Below are positions 1 through 9,509 of a DNA stretch of 64,000 nt, in pieces. The notes below the pieces were generated by a model. The model saw only the letters and a list, made by a program, of their open reading frames with translations. It had not been told where the DNA came from and did no database searches. Source of the DNA: Mycoplana azooxidifex (GTDB taxonomy: Bacteria; Pseudomonadota; Alphaproteobacteria; Rhizobiales; Rhizobiaceae); NCBI RefSeq assembly GCF_014196765.1, contig NZ_JACIEE010000001.1, forward strand, positions 434,001 to 498,000, in the 5' to 3' direction. Made by a program: the position numbers and the translations under genes. The stretch's first letter is position 1. Every line of letters begins with the position of its first letter.

Positions 1-474
1 ACCGTGGTGACGCTCGCCAATGAAGGCACGATCATCGGCCTGAAGGATTCCTCCGGCGACGACGGCAACTTCCGCTACGCGCTGAGCGACCTTTCCGGCA
101 ACAAGGACGTGTTCCTGATGACCGGCTCGGAGATCGTCGTCGACAGCGCCCTGCACATGGGCGCGCACGGCGTCGTCCCCGGGCTCGCCAACGTCGATCC
201 GGCCGGCTACGTCCGCCTTTGGGACCATGCCAAGCGCGGCGACTGGGACGCCGCACGCAAGGAGCAGGAGCGCCTGTGCCGCCTGTTCGAGATCGTCTGG
301 GTCGCGGCCGGCCGCGTCAGCGGCGGAGCTACGGGCGTCGGCGGCTTCAAGACTGCGATGCGCAGCCTGGGCATCATCTCCACCAATGTCATGGCGCGTC
401 CGCGCGCGCCGCTCAACGACGCCGAGGCGCGCAAGGTCGATGAGATCCTGCGTTCCGCCGGCCTGCTCGACTGA
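1..474 (+). CDS. DapA/NanA-family aldolase, 5' part outside window
   Basis: C-terminal half of a TIM-barrel class I aldolase of the dihydrodipicolinate synthase / N-acetylneuraminate lyase family; the N-terminal half lies left of the window. The Schiff-base lysine is visible in the motif GLKDSSGD (Lys codon at 43-45), followed by the usual helical C-terminus. Such enzymes join or cleave pyruvate and an aldehyde. The gene ends 8 bp before two oligopeptide-type ABC ATPase genes, so it probably belongs to a catabolic transporter operon and is not the housekeeping lysine-biosynthesis enzyme. Its substrate cannot be read from the sequence. Confidence 0.85.
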   Translation, partial: TVVTLANEGTIIGLKDSSGDDGNFRYALSDLSGNKDVFLMTGSEIVVDSALHMGAHGVVPGLANVDPAGYVRLWDHAKRGDWDAARKEQERLCRLFEIVWVAAGRVSGGATGVGGFKTAMRSLGIISTNVMARPRAPLNDAEARKVDEILRSAGLLD

Positions 475-482
475 GGATACCG

Positions 483-1495
483 ATGACACCCGAACCCATT
501 CTTCAGATCAAGGGCCTCAGAACCGTCTTTCGCGTGCGCGCCAGGGAGATCGCCGCCGTCAACGGCATCGATCTCGCCGTCCATCCTGGCGAGACGGTGG
601 CGCTGGTTGGCGAATCGGGTTCGGGCAAGTCGGTGACGAGCCTGTCGGTCATGCGGCTCCTGGCCCGCAAGATCGGCTCGATCGACGCAGGCTCGATCCG
701 CTTCCGGGGCAAGGACGGCAAGGTCAAGGACCTCGTCGCGCTGAGCGAGGAAGAGATGCGCCACATCCGCGGCAACGACATCGGCATGGTCTTCCAGGAG
801 CCGATGACCAGCCTCAACCCGGTCTACACCGTCGGCGACCAGATTTCCGAGTCGCTGCGCGTCCACCGCGGCATCGGCAAGCGCGACGCGCTGGAGGCCG
901 CGGTCGGCCTGCTCGAAAAGGTCGGCATTCCCGACGCCCGTCGCCGGGCCCGCCAGTATCCGCACGAGATGTCGGGCGGCATGCGGCAGCGCGTCACCAT
1001 CGCCATGGCGCTCGCCTGCGATCCGACGCTGCTCATCGCCGACGAGCCGACCACCGCACTCGACGTCACCATCCAGGCGCAGATCCTCGATCTCATGCAG
1101 AAGCTGCAGCGCGAGCGCAGCATGGGCATGCTGTTCGTCACCCACAACCTCGGCGTCGTCGCCGAGATCGCCCATCGGGTCGTGGTCATGTATGCCGGCC
1201 GCATCGTCGAGACCGGCGCTGTCGCCGAGGTCTTCCGCGACCCGCGCCACCCCTACACGATGGGATTGCTCAAATCGATGCCGCGCCTGGGCACGGCGAC
1301 CGCGATGAAACGCAGCGGCGAGAAGTTGCCCGCCATTCCCGGCATGGTGCCAAGTCTTGCCGAGATGCCGGCCGGCTGCGCCTTTGCTCCCCGGTGTCCC
1401 TTCGCGATCGATGCCTGTCGCACCGCCGTGCCGGAACTTGCCGCCGTCAACGAGGGCCATGGCAGCCGCTGCATCCGCTGGCAGGAGATCTCAGC

Positions 1496-1499
<4 letters not shown>
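483..1499 (+). CDS. Oligopeptide/dipeptide-type ABC transporter ATPase (DppD/OppD-like)
   Basis: 338-residue cytoplasmic ATPase of a peptide/opine/nickel-type ABC importer. Walker A GESGSGKS is at residues 43-50, the Q-loop near 105, the signature SGGMRQR at 164-170 and Walker B LLIADE at 183-188. The C-terminal Cys-containing segment ([10 protein letters not shown]) is the oligopeptide-transporter C-terminal domain. Its stop overlaps the start of the next ATPase gene by ATGA, so translation is probably coupled. Permease and binding-protein genes are expected left of the window. The substrate is not determinable; the aldolase gene upstream suggests a small organic compound or amino-acid derivative. 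Confidence 0.93.
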
Positions 1500-2476
<977 letters not shown>

Positions 2477-2575
2477 CCTTTTCGAGCCTGACCTCTTCGC
2501 CCGGGCCCGGCCGCCAGACGGACGAAATTCCGTCCCAACCCCGCACCTGATCCGCCTCCCAAGGCAAAGCGAACG

Positions 2576-2607
2576 GCCTCGCCACCCTCCCGGGCGGCGG
2601 GGCTTTT
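2576..2607 (+). terminator. Rho-independent terminator of the ABC transporter operon
   Basis: GCCTCGCC pairs with GGCGGGGC across a 12-base loop and is followed by TTTTCATTT. It lies about 100 bp after the second ATPase gene and just before the convergent oxidoreductase genes. Confidence 0.6.
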
Positions 2608-2677
2608 CATTTCATGGTTCTCGCCTCATGGGGAACCGGTGCCGCATCGCCGGGCAACGGAGTACCGCGGGCCGCGC

Positions 2678-3667
2678 TCAAACCTCGACGGTAACCTCGC
2701 GGCGCTCGCGCGAGGCCTTGAAGGCCGCTTCGATGCAGGCCACCACATGCAGGCCGTCCGCTCCGGTCACGGGCGGGGTCGTGCCGTTGACGATGGCGTC
2801 GGCGAAAGCCTGCCACTGGCGCGCGAGGCCGCGACCGGCGACGTCCTGCTCGATGGAATTCTCTACCGGCTGCCACGTAAGGTCCCGGCCAAGCGTGACG
2901 CCCTTGAAGAAGTCGACACTCAGCACGCCCTTGTCGAAGATCAGTTCGTCGCCCGAGATGAAGGCGCCGTCGGCATAGCCGATGCTGGCGACCTGGCCCG
3001 CAGCCTCGTCGCCGAAACGAATGAGCAGCAGGGCCGCGTCGTCGGCCTTCTGCTGGTGGAAGCTGGTGGCGGTGATGGCGCTGACATGCGTAGCGCGCTG
3101 CCCGGCAAAGGCCAGAAGCCGGTCGAGCGCATGGATGCCGGCGGTGAACAGCATGCCGCCGCCGGCCGCCGGATCGAGGTGCCAGTCGCGACGGTTGCCC
3201 TCCATCCACAGCTTGATCATGCGGCTCGAGCCGTAGCGCATCCGCCCAAGCCCGCCATCATCGATCAGCCCGCGGGCGGCGAGATAAGGCAGGGTGAAGC
3301 GCATGGTATGGCCCGGCATCAGCACCACGCCCGCCTCATGTGCTGCGGCAAGGATCGACCGGCACTCGGCGACGGTCGGCGCCAGCGGCTTTTCGACCAT
3401 GATGTGCTTGCCCGCCTGCGCGCAGGCGATCGCCGCGTCCGTATGCAGGTGATGCGGCAGCGCCACCACCACCGCGTCGACATCCGGGTCGGCGAGAAGG
3501 TCGCGATAGTCGACATAGCCCTTGCCTCCGAATTCCGCGGTGAAGGCTGCAAGTCCCGCCGCGTCGTTGCGGCAAGCGGCCACCAGCCTCGCGCCGTTGA
3601 CGGACCGAAGCGCCCTTGCGTGCGCAGCGCCGAAGTGCCCCGCACCGATGATGCCGATGCCCAACAT
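2678..3667 (-). CDS. Gfo/Idh/MocA family NAD(P)-dependent oxidoreductase
   Basis: 329-residue dehydrogenase. The N-terminal Rossmann motif is GIIGAGHFG (residues 4-12) and the family's EKP motif (MVEKPLAP) is at residues 92-94, where Lys serves catalysis and cofactor binding. The C-terminal half is the family's mixed alpha/beta substrate domain. Members oxidise or reduce sugars, inositols and related polyols. Its start is 2 bp after the stop of the neighbouring dehydrogenase of the same family, so the two form an operon. It converges on the ABC operon and may act in the same catabolic pathway, but this is inference from position only. Confidence 0.9.
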   Translation of the reverse strand: MLGIGIIGAGHFGAAHARALRSVNGARLVAACRNDAAGLAAFTAEFGGKGYVDYRDLLADPDVDAVVVALPHHLHTDAAIACAQAGKHIMVEKPLAPTVAECRSILAAAHEAGVVLMPGHTMRFTLPYLAARGLIDDGGLGRMRYGSSRMIKLWMEGNRRDWHLDPAAGGGMLFTAGIHALDRLLAFAGQRATHVSAITATSFHQQKADDAALLLIRFGDEAAGQVASIGYADGAFISGDELIFDKGVLSVDFFKGVTLGRDLTWQPVENSIEQDVAGRGLARQWQAFADAIVNGTTPPVTGADGLHVVACIEAAFKASRERREVTVEV

Positions 3668-3669
3668 GT

Positions 3670-4650
3670 TCAGTCTCCCCTGTTCCCGGCCATAGCGTAG
3701 CAGCGGTCGATGATGTCCATTGCGCGCCAGAGATCGCCGAGCGTGACCGCCGGCTTCAGTCCGCCCTTCAGGCGATCGATCGTGTCGGCCATCATGTCGT
3801 CGTAGCGGCGGGCCACGGGCGTCGCGGCCATGTCGCGCATGCCGCCGTCATCCAGCGTAATGACGTGCAGGCGGCCGTCGCGGTCGGCAAGGCTCGCATT
3901 CCGGGCGCTGACCCGCCATTCGAAGAGGCCCTGCGTCATGGACGCATAGGTATAGCCCGCCTCGACGATCCCGATACCTCCGTCCGCCGCCCGCAGTACG
4001 ACGAGCGCATAGTCCTCGGCCGACGTGCCATGCAGTTGCCGGCCGAAGGAGACGTGCTCGACCTCGACCTCCTGATCTCCGCACAGGTTGATGAAGGCGT
4101 TGACGCCGTGAATGCCGAGGTTGCGCAACGCGCCGCCGCCGCTGACCGCCGGGTCCAGCACCCAGGCAACGCCGTCGTCGACATAGCGCTGCGGCGGACC
4201 GTTGATCAGCCGGAAATGCGAATGCGAGACCGGTCCCAGCCGGTCCGCCTCGCGCAGCGCGGCAACCTCCTGCAGAAGCGGGCTGAAGCGATGGGCCAGC
4301 GCCACCGAGGCGAAAGCCCCATGCGCCGCAGCAAGCTCGGCCACCGGCTTCAGCGCCGTGCCGGAGACGCCCACCGGCTTTTCGATCAGCATCGGCAGGC
4401 CCTCAAGGATGAAACGCCGTGCCAGTTCGGCCATTTCGCCCGGACGACCCATCACGATTGCCAGATCGGGCTTCAGGGCCAAGGCCGCATCAACGCTGCG
4501 CGTTGCCAAGCCGCCGAACCGGGCGGCGAACAATGCGGCACGGTCCGGATCGCCGTCCCACGCCCCGACGATGTCCGCGCCTGCGACCTGCGCCGCATGG
4601 GCATGCATGTCCGCATGCCAGTGTCCAACACCAAAGAAAACCAGCCGCAT
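3670..4650 (-). CDS. Gfo/Idh/MocA family oxidoreductase (first gene of pair)
   Basis: 326 residues from the ATG at 4650; a GTG five codons upstream (4665) is an alternative start. It begins with LVFFGVGHWHADMHAHA, a Rossmann dinucleotide-binding turn with an unusual His-rich stretch, and carries the family motif EKPVG near residue 120. It is transcribed first in a two-gene operon with the related gene at 2678-3667. The two proteins differ enough that they are not a recent duplication. Their operon is divergent from the GlxA-type regulator gene at 5005, which is therefore a candidate regulator. Substrate unknown. Confidence 0.88.
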   Translation of the reverse strand: MRLVFFGVGHWHADMHAHAAQVAGADIVGAWDGDPDRAALFAARFGGLATRSVDAALALKPDLAIVMGRPGEMAELARRFILEGLPMLIEKPVGVSGTALKPVAELAAAHGAFASVALAHRFSPLLQEVAALREADRLGPVSHSHFRLINGPPQRYVDDGVAWVLDPAVSGGGALRNLGIHGVNAFINLCGDQEVEVEHVSFGRQLHGTSAEDYALVVLRAADGGIGIVEAGYTYASMTQGLFEWRVSARNASLADRDGRLHVITLDDGGMRDMAATPVARRYDDMMADTIDRLKGGLKPAVTLGDLWRAMDIIDRCYAMAGNRGD

Positions 4651-5004
4651 CCCGCGATCTCTCACATGTCATTTGAAGGATATCCTACAAGTACACATAG
4701 TCCGTTTTGATCAAGGCGCGCAAGGCCGGAAAGCCACCTTGTATCGCTGTTGTCGGCTTGGCGGTCGCATCGACCTGATCGGAAAAGTGCTCATTTGCTG
4801 CTGCGCGAGCAGTGCAACCGGATGCCGACGGAAAATTAGAAGTTCCAATGCACCCACAAGGGATCCATAACTATCGGCTTCAAGGGCGAAGGCCGCTGCT
4901 CATGCCGGCATTTGCAACTGAAATTTCGTGTCACTCCGCCCGGTGTATGCGTTGTCCCGGTCGGGGCAAATCCGAGCAAGTTGCTTGAGGAGCAGGTGCA
5001 GCCC

Positions 5005-6066
5005 GTGAATGAGCATGGAATTGGTTATGGTGTCGCCGGAAGCGGGCGGGACCGCGGCTCGGCCACCGGGTCAGGCAAGCGGCTGAAGGTCGGCTTCCTC
5101 CTTGCCCGGCAGTTCACGATAAGCGCGTTCGCCCTCTTCGTCGACACACTGAGGCTTGCCAGCGACGTCGACGACAAGTCAGGCCGGCTGTTGTGCGACT
5201 GGGAGGTGTTGAGCCCGAGCACGCACCTGATCCGGTCGAGCTGCGGCATCCAGGTCGCTCCGACATCGGGCCTCGGCGATCCGGAGCGTTTCGACTTCAT
5301 CGTCGTCATCGGCGGCCTTCTCGGCGTCGAGGAGCCGCTGGCCCATGAGGCGATGTGCTTCCTGCAGCACGCCTCGCAAAAGGGCGTCAACCTGATCGGT
5401 GTCTGCACCGGCAGCTTCATCCTTGCGAAAGCGGGGCTGCTTGCCGGCAAGGAGGCCTGCGTGAGCTGGCTTCATCATTCCGAATTCAGGGCACGCTTTC
5501 CGAAGATCCGGCTGACGTCGCAGCGGATTTTCGTCGAGGACGGGAAAGTGACGACCTGTGCCGGCGGAAGTGCGGTCGCCGATCTTGCGGCCCTTCTCGT
5601 CCGGCGCCATGTCGGCGAGGTGGCGGAACGCAATGCCATGGAAATCCTCCACCTCGATCGCCGGAGGGACGGCTCGAACCTGCAGAGCCGCACGCCGATC
5701 GCCCTGCCCGTTCACAGCGACGACCGCATTCGCGCCGCGCTGCTGTGCATGGAAGAAAACATCGACGACAGATGGGATATCGAGCGAATCGCCGGCCATG
5801 TGGGCCTGTCCCGGCGGCAATTGGAGCGGATCTTTCGAAGCAAGACCGGCATCTCGCCCGCCTCCGCCTATGAGAAGGTCTGCATGAAGAAAGCGGCGCT
5901 GCTGCTCGAGCGGACATCCAAGTCGATGATCGAGATCGCCCTGGATGTCGGATTTGCAAGCAGTTCCCACTTCAGCAGACGGTTCCGCGCAAACTTCGGC
6001 ATCACCCCCAGGCAGCTTCGGGAAAGAATGCGCAACCGAAGCGAAACGGCGGCCGCAACCAGCTGA
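5005..6066 (+). CDS. GlxA-family AraC transcriptional regulator with DJ-1/PfpI-like domain
   Basis: 353 residues from the GTG at 5005, chosen for an upstream GAGGAG/AGCAGG; a TTG at 4912 would add 31 residues. The N-terminal DJ-1/PfpI (class I amidotransferase-like) domain spans about residues 27-220 and has the nucleophile-elbow cysteine in IGVCTGSF (Cys134). The C-terminal AraC-type double HTH spans about 245-345 (WDIERIAGHVGLSRRQLERIF and the second helix pair ending RRFRANFG). Relatives such as GlxA, ArgR and CdhR control amine or amino-acid catabolism in response to a small ligand. It is divergent from the Gfo/Idh pair, separated by about 350 bp, which suggests it regulates them. Confidence 0.88.
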   Translation: MNEHGIGYGVAGSGRDRGSATGSGKRLKVGFLLARQFTISAFALFVDTLRLASDVDDKSGRLLCDWEVLSPSTHLIRSSCGIQVAPTSGLGDPERFDFIVVIGGLLGVEEPLAHEAMCFLQHASQKGVNLIGVCTGSFILAKAGLLAGKEACVSWLHHSEFRARFPKIRLTSQRIFVEDGKVTTCAGGSAVADLAALLVRRHVGEVAERNAMEILHLDRRRDGSNLQSRTPIALPVHSDDRIRAALLCMEENIDDRWDIERIAGHVGLSRRQLERIFRSKTGISPASAYEKVCMKKAALLLERTSKSMIEIALDVGFASSSHFSRRFRANFGITPRQLRERMRNRSETAAATS

Positions 6067-6150
6067 CGTGTCTTTGCCGGCGCGCGCGCCTATTCTGAAA
6101 GGCCTCACGCGCCGCAAAGCGGCGACCAAATCATTGATTTATGAGAGTTT

Positions 6151-6226
<76 letters not shown>

Positions 6227-6436
6227 GTCCAGGACCACATCGCTGCGGTCTGGAGGGGCGTATAATGGCCTTCGCGAACCTTGTCTACCCATCGGTGGAA
6301 TTTTTCTTCCGAAGGCTGCGATTTTTCGAGGGGTGAACAGGCGGGCCTCGCATTGCAGGGCCTTCGGCACCTGCCTGGCCCCGGCCCTTGTTCGATAAGG
6401 CATTGGATTTTTTTTTAAAATAATCTCCGCGGCGGG

Positions 6437-7351
6437 CTAGATGTCGAGCACACCGGTGGCAAGGCGGATCGCCTGGCCGCCGATGCGTGCGCCGGATATC
6501 TGCCCGGCGGCGATGTCGAGATGCAGGTGGATGATCGAGGGCCGGCCCATCTCCACTCCCTGCTCCACCAGCATGGGATGATGGCCGTCCACGAACTGGT
6601 CGAAGAACTGGATCGCGCCCGAAAGGGCCGCCACCGCCGAGCCTGTCGCCGGATCCTCGCGCCCCATGTCGGACGAGAACATCCGGGCATGGAAGCGGGC
6701 CAGATGGTTGACCGCGCCGCGACAATAGAGATAGGCGGATGCGAGCCGGCCCTCGGCGAAGGGAACGCAGCGTTGCCAGAGCGCCGGATCGAACTCCGCC
6801 TCGGACGCTGCGGCGAGATCGTGGACCGGCACCAACACGAAGGCGACGCCTGCGCTCCACAGCGAAGGAATGTGGTTCTCGAACCCGATCCGGCTGGCCT
6901 TCAGCCCGAAGGCGTCGGCGATCGCCTGGCGGTCGAGAGCTGCATCGAGCCGCATCGACTTGCGCGGCAGGTCGAACTCGGCGAAGGCGGCCCCGCTTTC
7001 GGGAAGCTTCACCGCGCAGCGCACGGGTCCGACGTTCTCCTCCAGGACGCAGACCATGTCGTGCGGCCGGCCCGCCTCACCGTTCACGCTCTCGGCGATC
7101 GCGACCGCGGCCCCGACGGTCGGATGGCCGGCAAAGGGCAGTTCGTGCACCGGCGTGAAAATCCGCAGGCGCGCCGTGTGCGCGGGATTTTGCGCGCGCT
7201 TTACGAACACCGTCTCCGACAGGTTGAACTCACCGGCGATCGCCTGCATGGCCGCATCGTCCAGCCCATCGGCATCGAACACGACGGCCAGCGGATTGCC
7301 GGCCAGCTTGCGGTCGGTGAAAACGTCATAGACGGCGTATCGACGCGACAC
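6437..7351 (-). CDS. PhzF family protein (phenazine-biosynthesis-like isomerase fold)
   Basis: 304 residues of the PhzF/YddE family, a duplicated diaminopimelate-epimerase-like fold. The family's N-terminal signature GNPLAVVFDA is at 18-27, the proposed catalytic Glu in NLSETVFV (Glu46), and the second-domain motif REDPATGSA follows after residue 210. Characterised members isomerise small acids (PhzF in phenazine synthesis), but most genomic members have no known substrate. No phenazine genes are nearby, so phenazine synthesis should not be inferred. It is a single gene, preceded on its strand by the Nudix/endonuclease pair. Confidence 0.9.
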   Translation of the reverse strand: MSRRYAVYDVFTDRKLAGNPLAVVFDADGLDDAAMQAIAGEFNLSETVFVKRAQNPAHTARLRIFTPVHELPFAGHPTVGAAVAIAESVNGEAGRPHDMVCVLEENVGPVRCAVKLPESGAAFAEFDLPRKSMRLDAALDRQAIADAFGLKASRIGFENHIPSLWSAGVAFVLVPVHDLAAASEAEFDPALWQRCVPFAEGRLASAYLYCRGAVNHLARFHARMFSSDMGREDPATGSAVAALSGAIQFFDQFVDGHHPMLVEQGVEMGRPSIIHLHLDIAAGQISGARIGGQAIRLATGVLDI

Positions 7352-7447
7352 TGCCTACTCCTTCGCACGATCGTCCCCTCCCGCAACCTGCACGAGGCCC
7401 CCGTCCCCGGCAAGCGCAAATCATCCCTCTCCCTTCATCTGGCCCTC

Positions 7448-8209
7448 TCATCCCTGCCCCTCTCGTCCCTGTCCACGGTCGAACAGCCAGGCGAGCACGG
7501 GCGGCATGAAGGCGGCATAGGCGTGGCGGGCCGGATCGCTGTCGAAGATCGCAACCGCCCCGTCGATCTCCTGTTCGGTATCCGTGCGCATGTGGCGGTC
7601 GATGACGGCGAGAAGCTCTTCCGCCGTCGCAGCGAAGCGATAGGAGCGGAAGATCGTGATGATGCGGTCGAAATGAAGGGCATGCAGGCCGGGATCGGCC
7701 ACGGCCTGGCGCAGGTCCAGCCCCGTCTCCTCGGCCACTTCGCGCGCCATGTTGGCCTCCAGGTCGCAGACCCCGTCGACGATGTCGTTCTCGTCGAGCG
7801 AGCCGGCCGCGCAATAGACCTTGCCAGGATTGGCAGTGTGCTGCGCCATGCGGATGGCAATCACCGCGCCGTCCGACGACACGATCACCGGCAGGCCGAA
7901 CAGGTGATGGCCGACGACGTCGGGCCTGCTCTTGCGCCACAGGAGGAAGGTCGAGAAGGACACCGGGTGCGCCGTCGTGCGGATGCCGGCCTTGGAGATC
8001 GAGACGTCGCCCTGCAGCAGCATCTGGCCGTTGAAGAGGGCCGGATTGGCGGCGATTTCCGTACGCCAGTTGTCCAGGATCGCCCCTTCCCGACCGGTGG
8101 AAAAGGGATGCGGGGCCCGGGAAACGCGAATCTCGAAGCCCTCGATCGGAAAGATCTCGCCCTCGGGCGGCCAGGCGGCGGGGGTCTCGTCGATGGAACG
8201 GTTCATCAT
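7448..8209 (-). CDS. Nudix hydrolase with an incomplete Nudix box
   Basis: 253 residues from the ATG at 8209, which overlaps the stop of the endonuclease gene (ATGA); an adjacent ATG at 8206 is equally possible. The core REVAEETGLDL matches the REUxEExGU part of the Nudix box that binds the metal-pyrophosphate. The Gly and Glu expected 14 and 8 residues before it are Asp and Cys here. Nudix enzymes hydrolyse nucleoside diphosphates linked to another moiety. The N-terminal 130 residues are probably a recognition domain I do not recognise. Translational coupling with a phosphodiesterase-type endonuclease suggests shared nucleotide processing, but the substrate is unknown. Confidence 0.8.
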   Translation of the reverse strand: MMNRSIDETPAAWPPEGEIFPIEGFEIRVSRAPHPFSTGREGAILDNWRTEIAANPALFNGQMLLQGDVSISKAGIRTTAHPVSFSTFLLWRKSRPDVVGHHLFGLPVIVSSDGAVIAIRMAQHTANPGKVYCAAGSLDENDIVDGVCDLEANMAREVAEETGLDLRQAVADPGLHALHFDRIITIFRSYRFAATAEELLAVIDRHMRTDTEQEIDGAVAIFDSDPARHAYAAFMPPVLAWLFDRGQGREGQG

Positions 8210-9309
8210 ACGTCCAGGGTCATGACGACGGGGCAGTGGTCGGAGGCCTTCGGCCGGTCCCAGCCGATGCGGGGATAGCGCTCCACCTCCTGCCCCGGCG
8301 GGAAGACGGTGCGATAGGGCTGCCCGCCGCGGATGATTTCCGGCACCCGCTGCTGGTTGCGGCGCGCCAGCGCCGGCGACAGCAGGATGTAGTCGAGCTG
8401 GCACAGGTGCCGGTCCTGCGGCCCCATGTTGTGGTAGAGCGTCCAGCGATCGTCCTCGGGGCGCTTGTCGACCGGATTCTCGGCGAATCCGTCGCGGGTG
8501 AAGACGTCGAGCGAGCTCTTTTCCTCCACCACCCGGCGGAAGGTGTATCCGTTGCGCCGATCGCCCTCGACGACGAGCCGCTCCTGGTAGTCGTTCATGT
8601 CGCCGCAGATTGCAAACTGCTTGTTGGCGGTGCCTCCGGCACCGAAGCGGTTCTCGATGATGCGGCGCACCGCCCTTGCCTCGGCCGTGCGCATCGCCAT
8701 GGTCGAGGAACGCCCGTCCAGCCCCTCCCGCCCCGGGCCCATCGACTTCAGGTGCACGACGTAGAGCGTCAGCGGGCGGCCGCCGATCCGCAGGTCGAGC
8801 TCCAGGCAGTCGCGCTTGAAGATGCGGTCGGTCGACAGGAGCGGGGCGAGCTCGGGCGCATGCAGGCCGAAGTCGTCGAAGGTCACGCCCGCGTGGCTGC
8901 GCACATCGACGCACTCGATCTTCTGGCCGTCGCGCGTCTGCTCGCGCATCAGCACGGCCACGTCGATGCCGCGCTTGTCGTTGCCCTCGATCAGGAAACG
9001 CTGCCGGTAGCCGTTACCGACCATCTTGAACAGGTAGCCGTATTCGAAGGCCTGCAGCGATTCCATGTTGTCGACCTCCTGCAGGCAGAGGACGTCGGCA
9101 TCCGCATCGGCGATCGCCAGCGCCGACTGCTGGCGCGCATCGTCGGCGAGCGCAATCGCGCGCGCCTCCTCCAGCCGCTGGAACTCGGCCTCGGAGCGGA
9201 TGCTGAACAGCCGCAGCACCCGGTCCTGCCGGGTCTGGTTGCGAAATCCGGTGAAATCGAACCGGGAAAGCAGGTTCTCGACGTTGAAGGTGGCAAGGCG
9301 AAGGGACAT
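8206..9309 (-). CDS. Endonuclease/exonuclease/phosphatase family protein
   Basis: 367 residues from the ATG at 9309 (the GTG-rich extension to 9324 is less likely, because the EEP fold starts at LRLATFNVENLL). The family's metal and catalytic signatures are present: Asn in TFNVENL near residue 8, Glu in LCLQEVDN, the GDMND motif mid-protein and the terminal SDHCPVV with the catalytic Asp-His pair. Family members cleave phosphodiester bonds in DNA, RNA or lipids. There is no obvious signal peptide, so it is probably cytoplasmic. It is the first gene of a coupled pair with the Nudix hydrolase. Confidence 0.9.
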   Translation of the reverse strand: MSLRLATFNVENLLSRFDFTGFRNQTRQDRVLRLFSIRSEAEFQRLEEARAIALADDARQQSALAIADADADVLCLQEVDNMESLQAFEYGYLFKMVGNGYRQRFLIEGNDKRGIDVAVLMREQTRDGQKIECVDVRSHAGVTFDDFGLHAPELAPLLSTDRIFKRDCLELDLRIGGRPLTLYVVHLKSMGPGREGLDGRSSTMAMRTAEARAVRRIIENRFGAGGTANKQFAICGDMNDYQERLVVEGDRRNGYTFRRVVEEKSSLDVFTRDGFAENPVDKRPEDDRWTLYHNMGPQDRHLCQLDYILLSPALARRNQQRVPEIIRGGQPYRTVFPPGQEVERYPRIGWDRPKASDHCPVVMTLDV

Positions 9310-9509
9310 CGGGCAAACAACCATTGAATCGACAGGGAGTTTAACGATCGCCGGGCGCTTGGGAAGCGGTTAAATCATTCCGCCCGGCAACCGGGAACAG
9401 TGGTGGGCACGCACGCGGTGGGCAAAAAGCGGCTTGTCTGCCGTGACCTCCGGCACCATGATCGGCCCCGAGATCGGCACTGCGATTCGACGCCTGGGGG
9501 AGGATCGTC

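Noticed and set aside
227-1495. Long upstream extension of the second ABC ATPase frame
   Set aside because: The extension is a shadow of the first ATPase gene. The ATG at 1496 overlapping the previous stop gives a normal-length protein.
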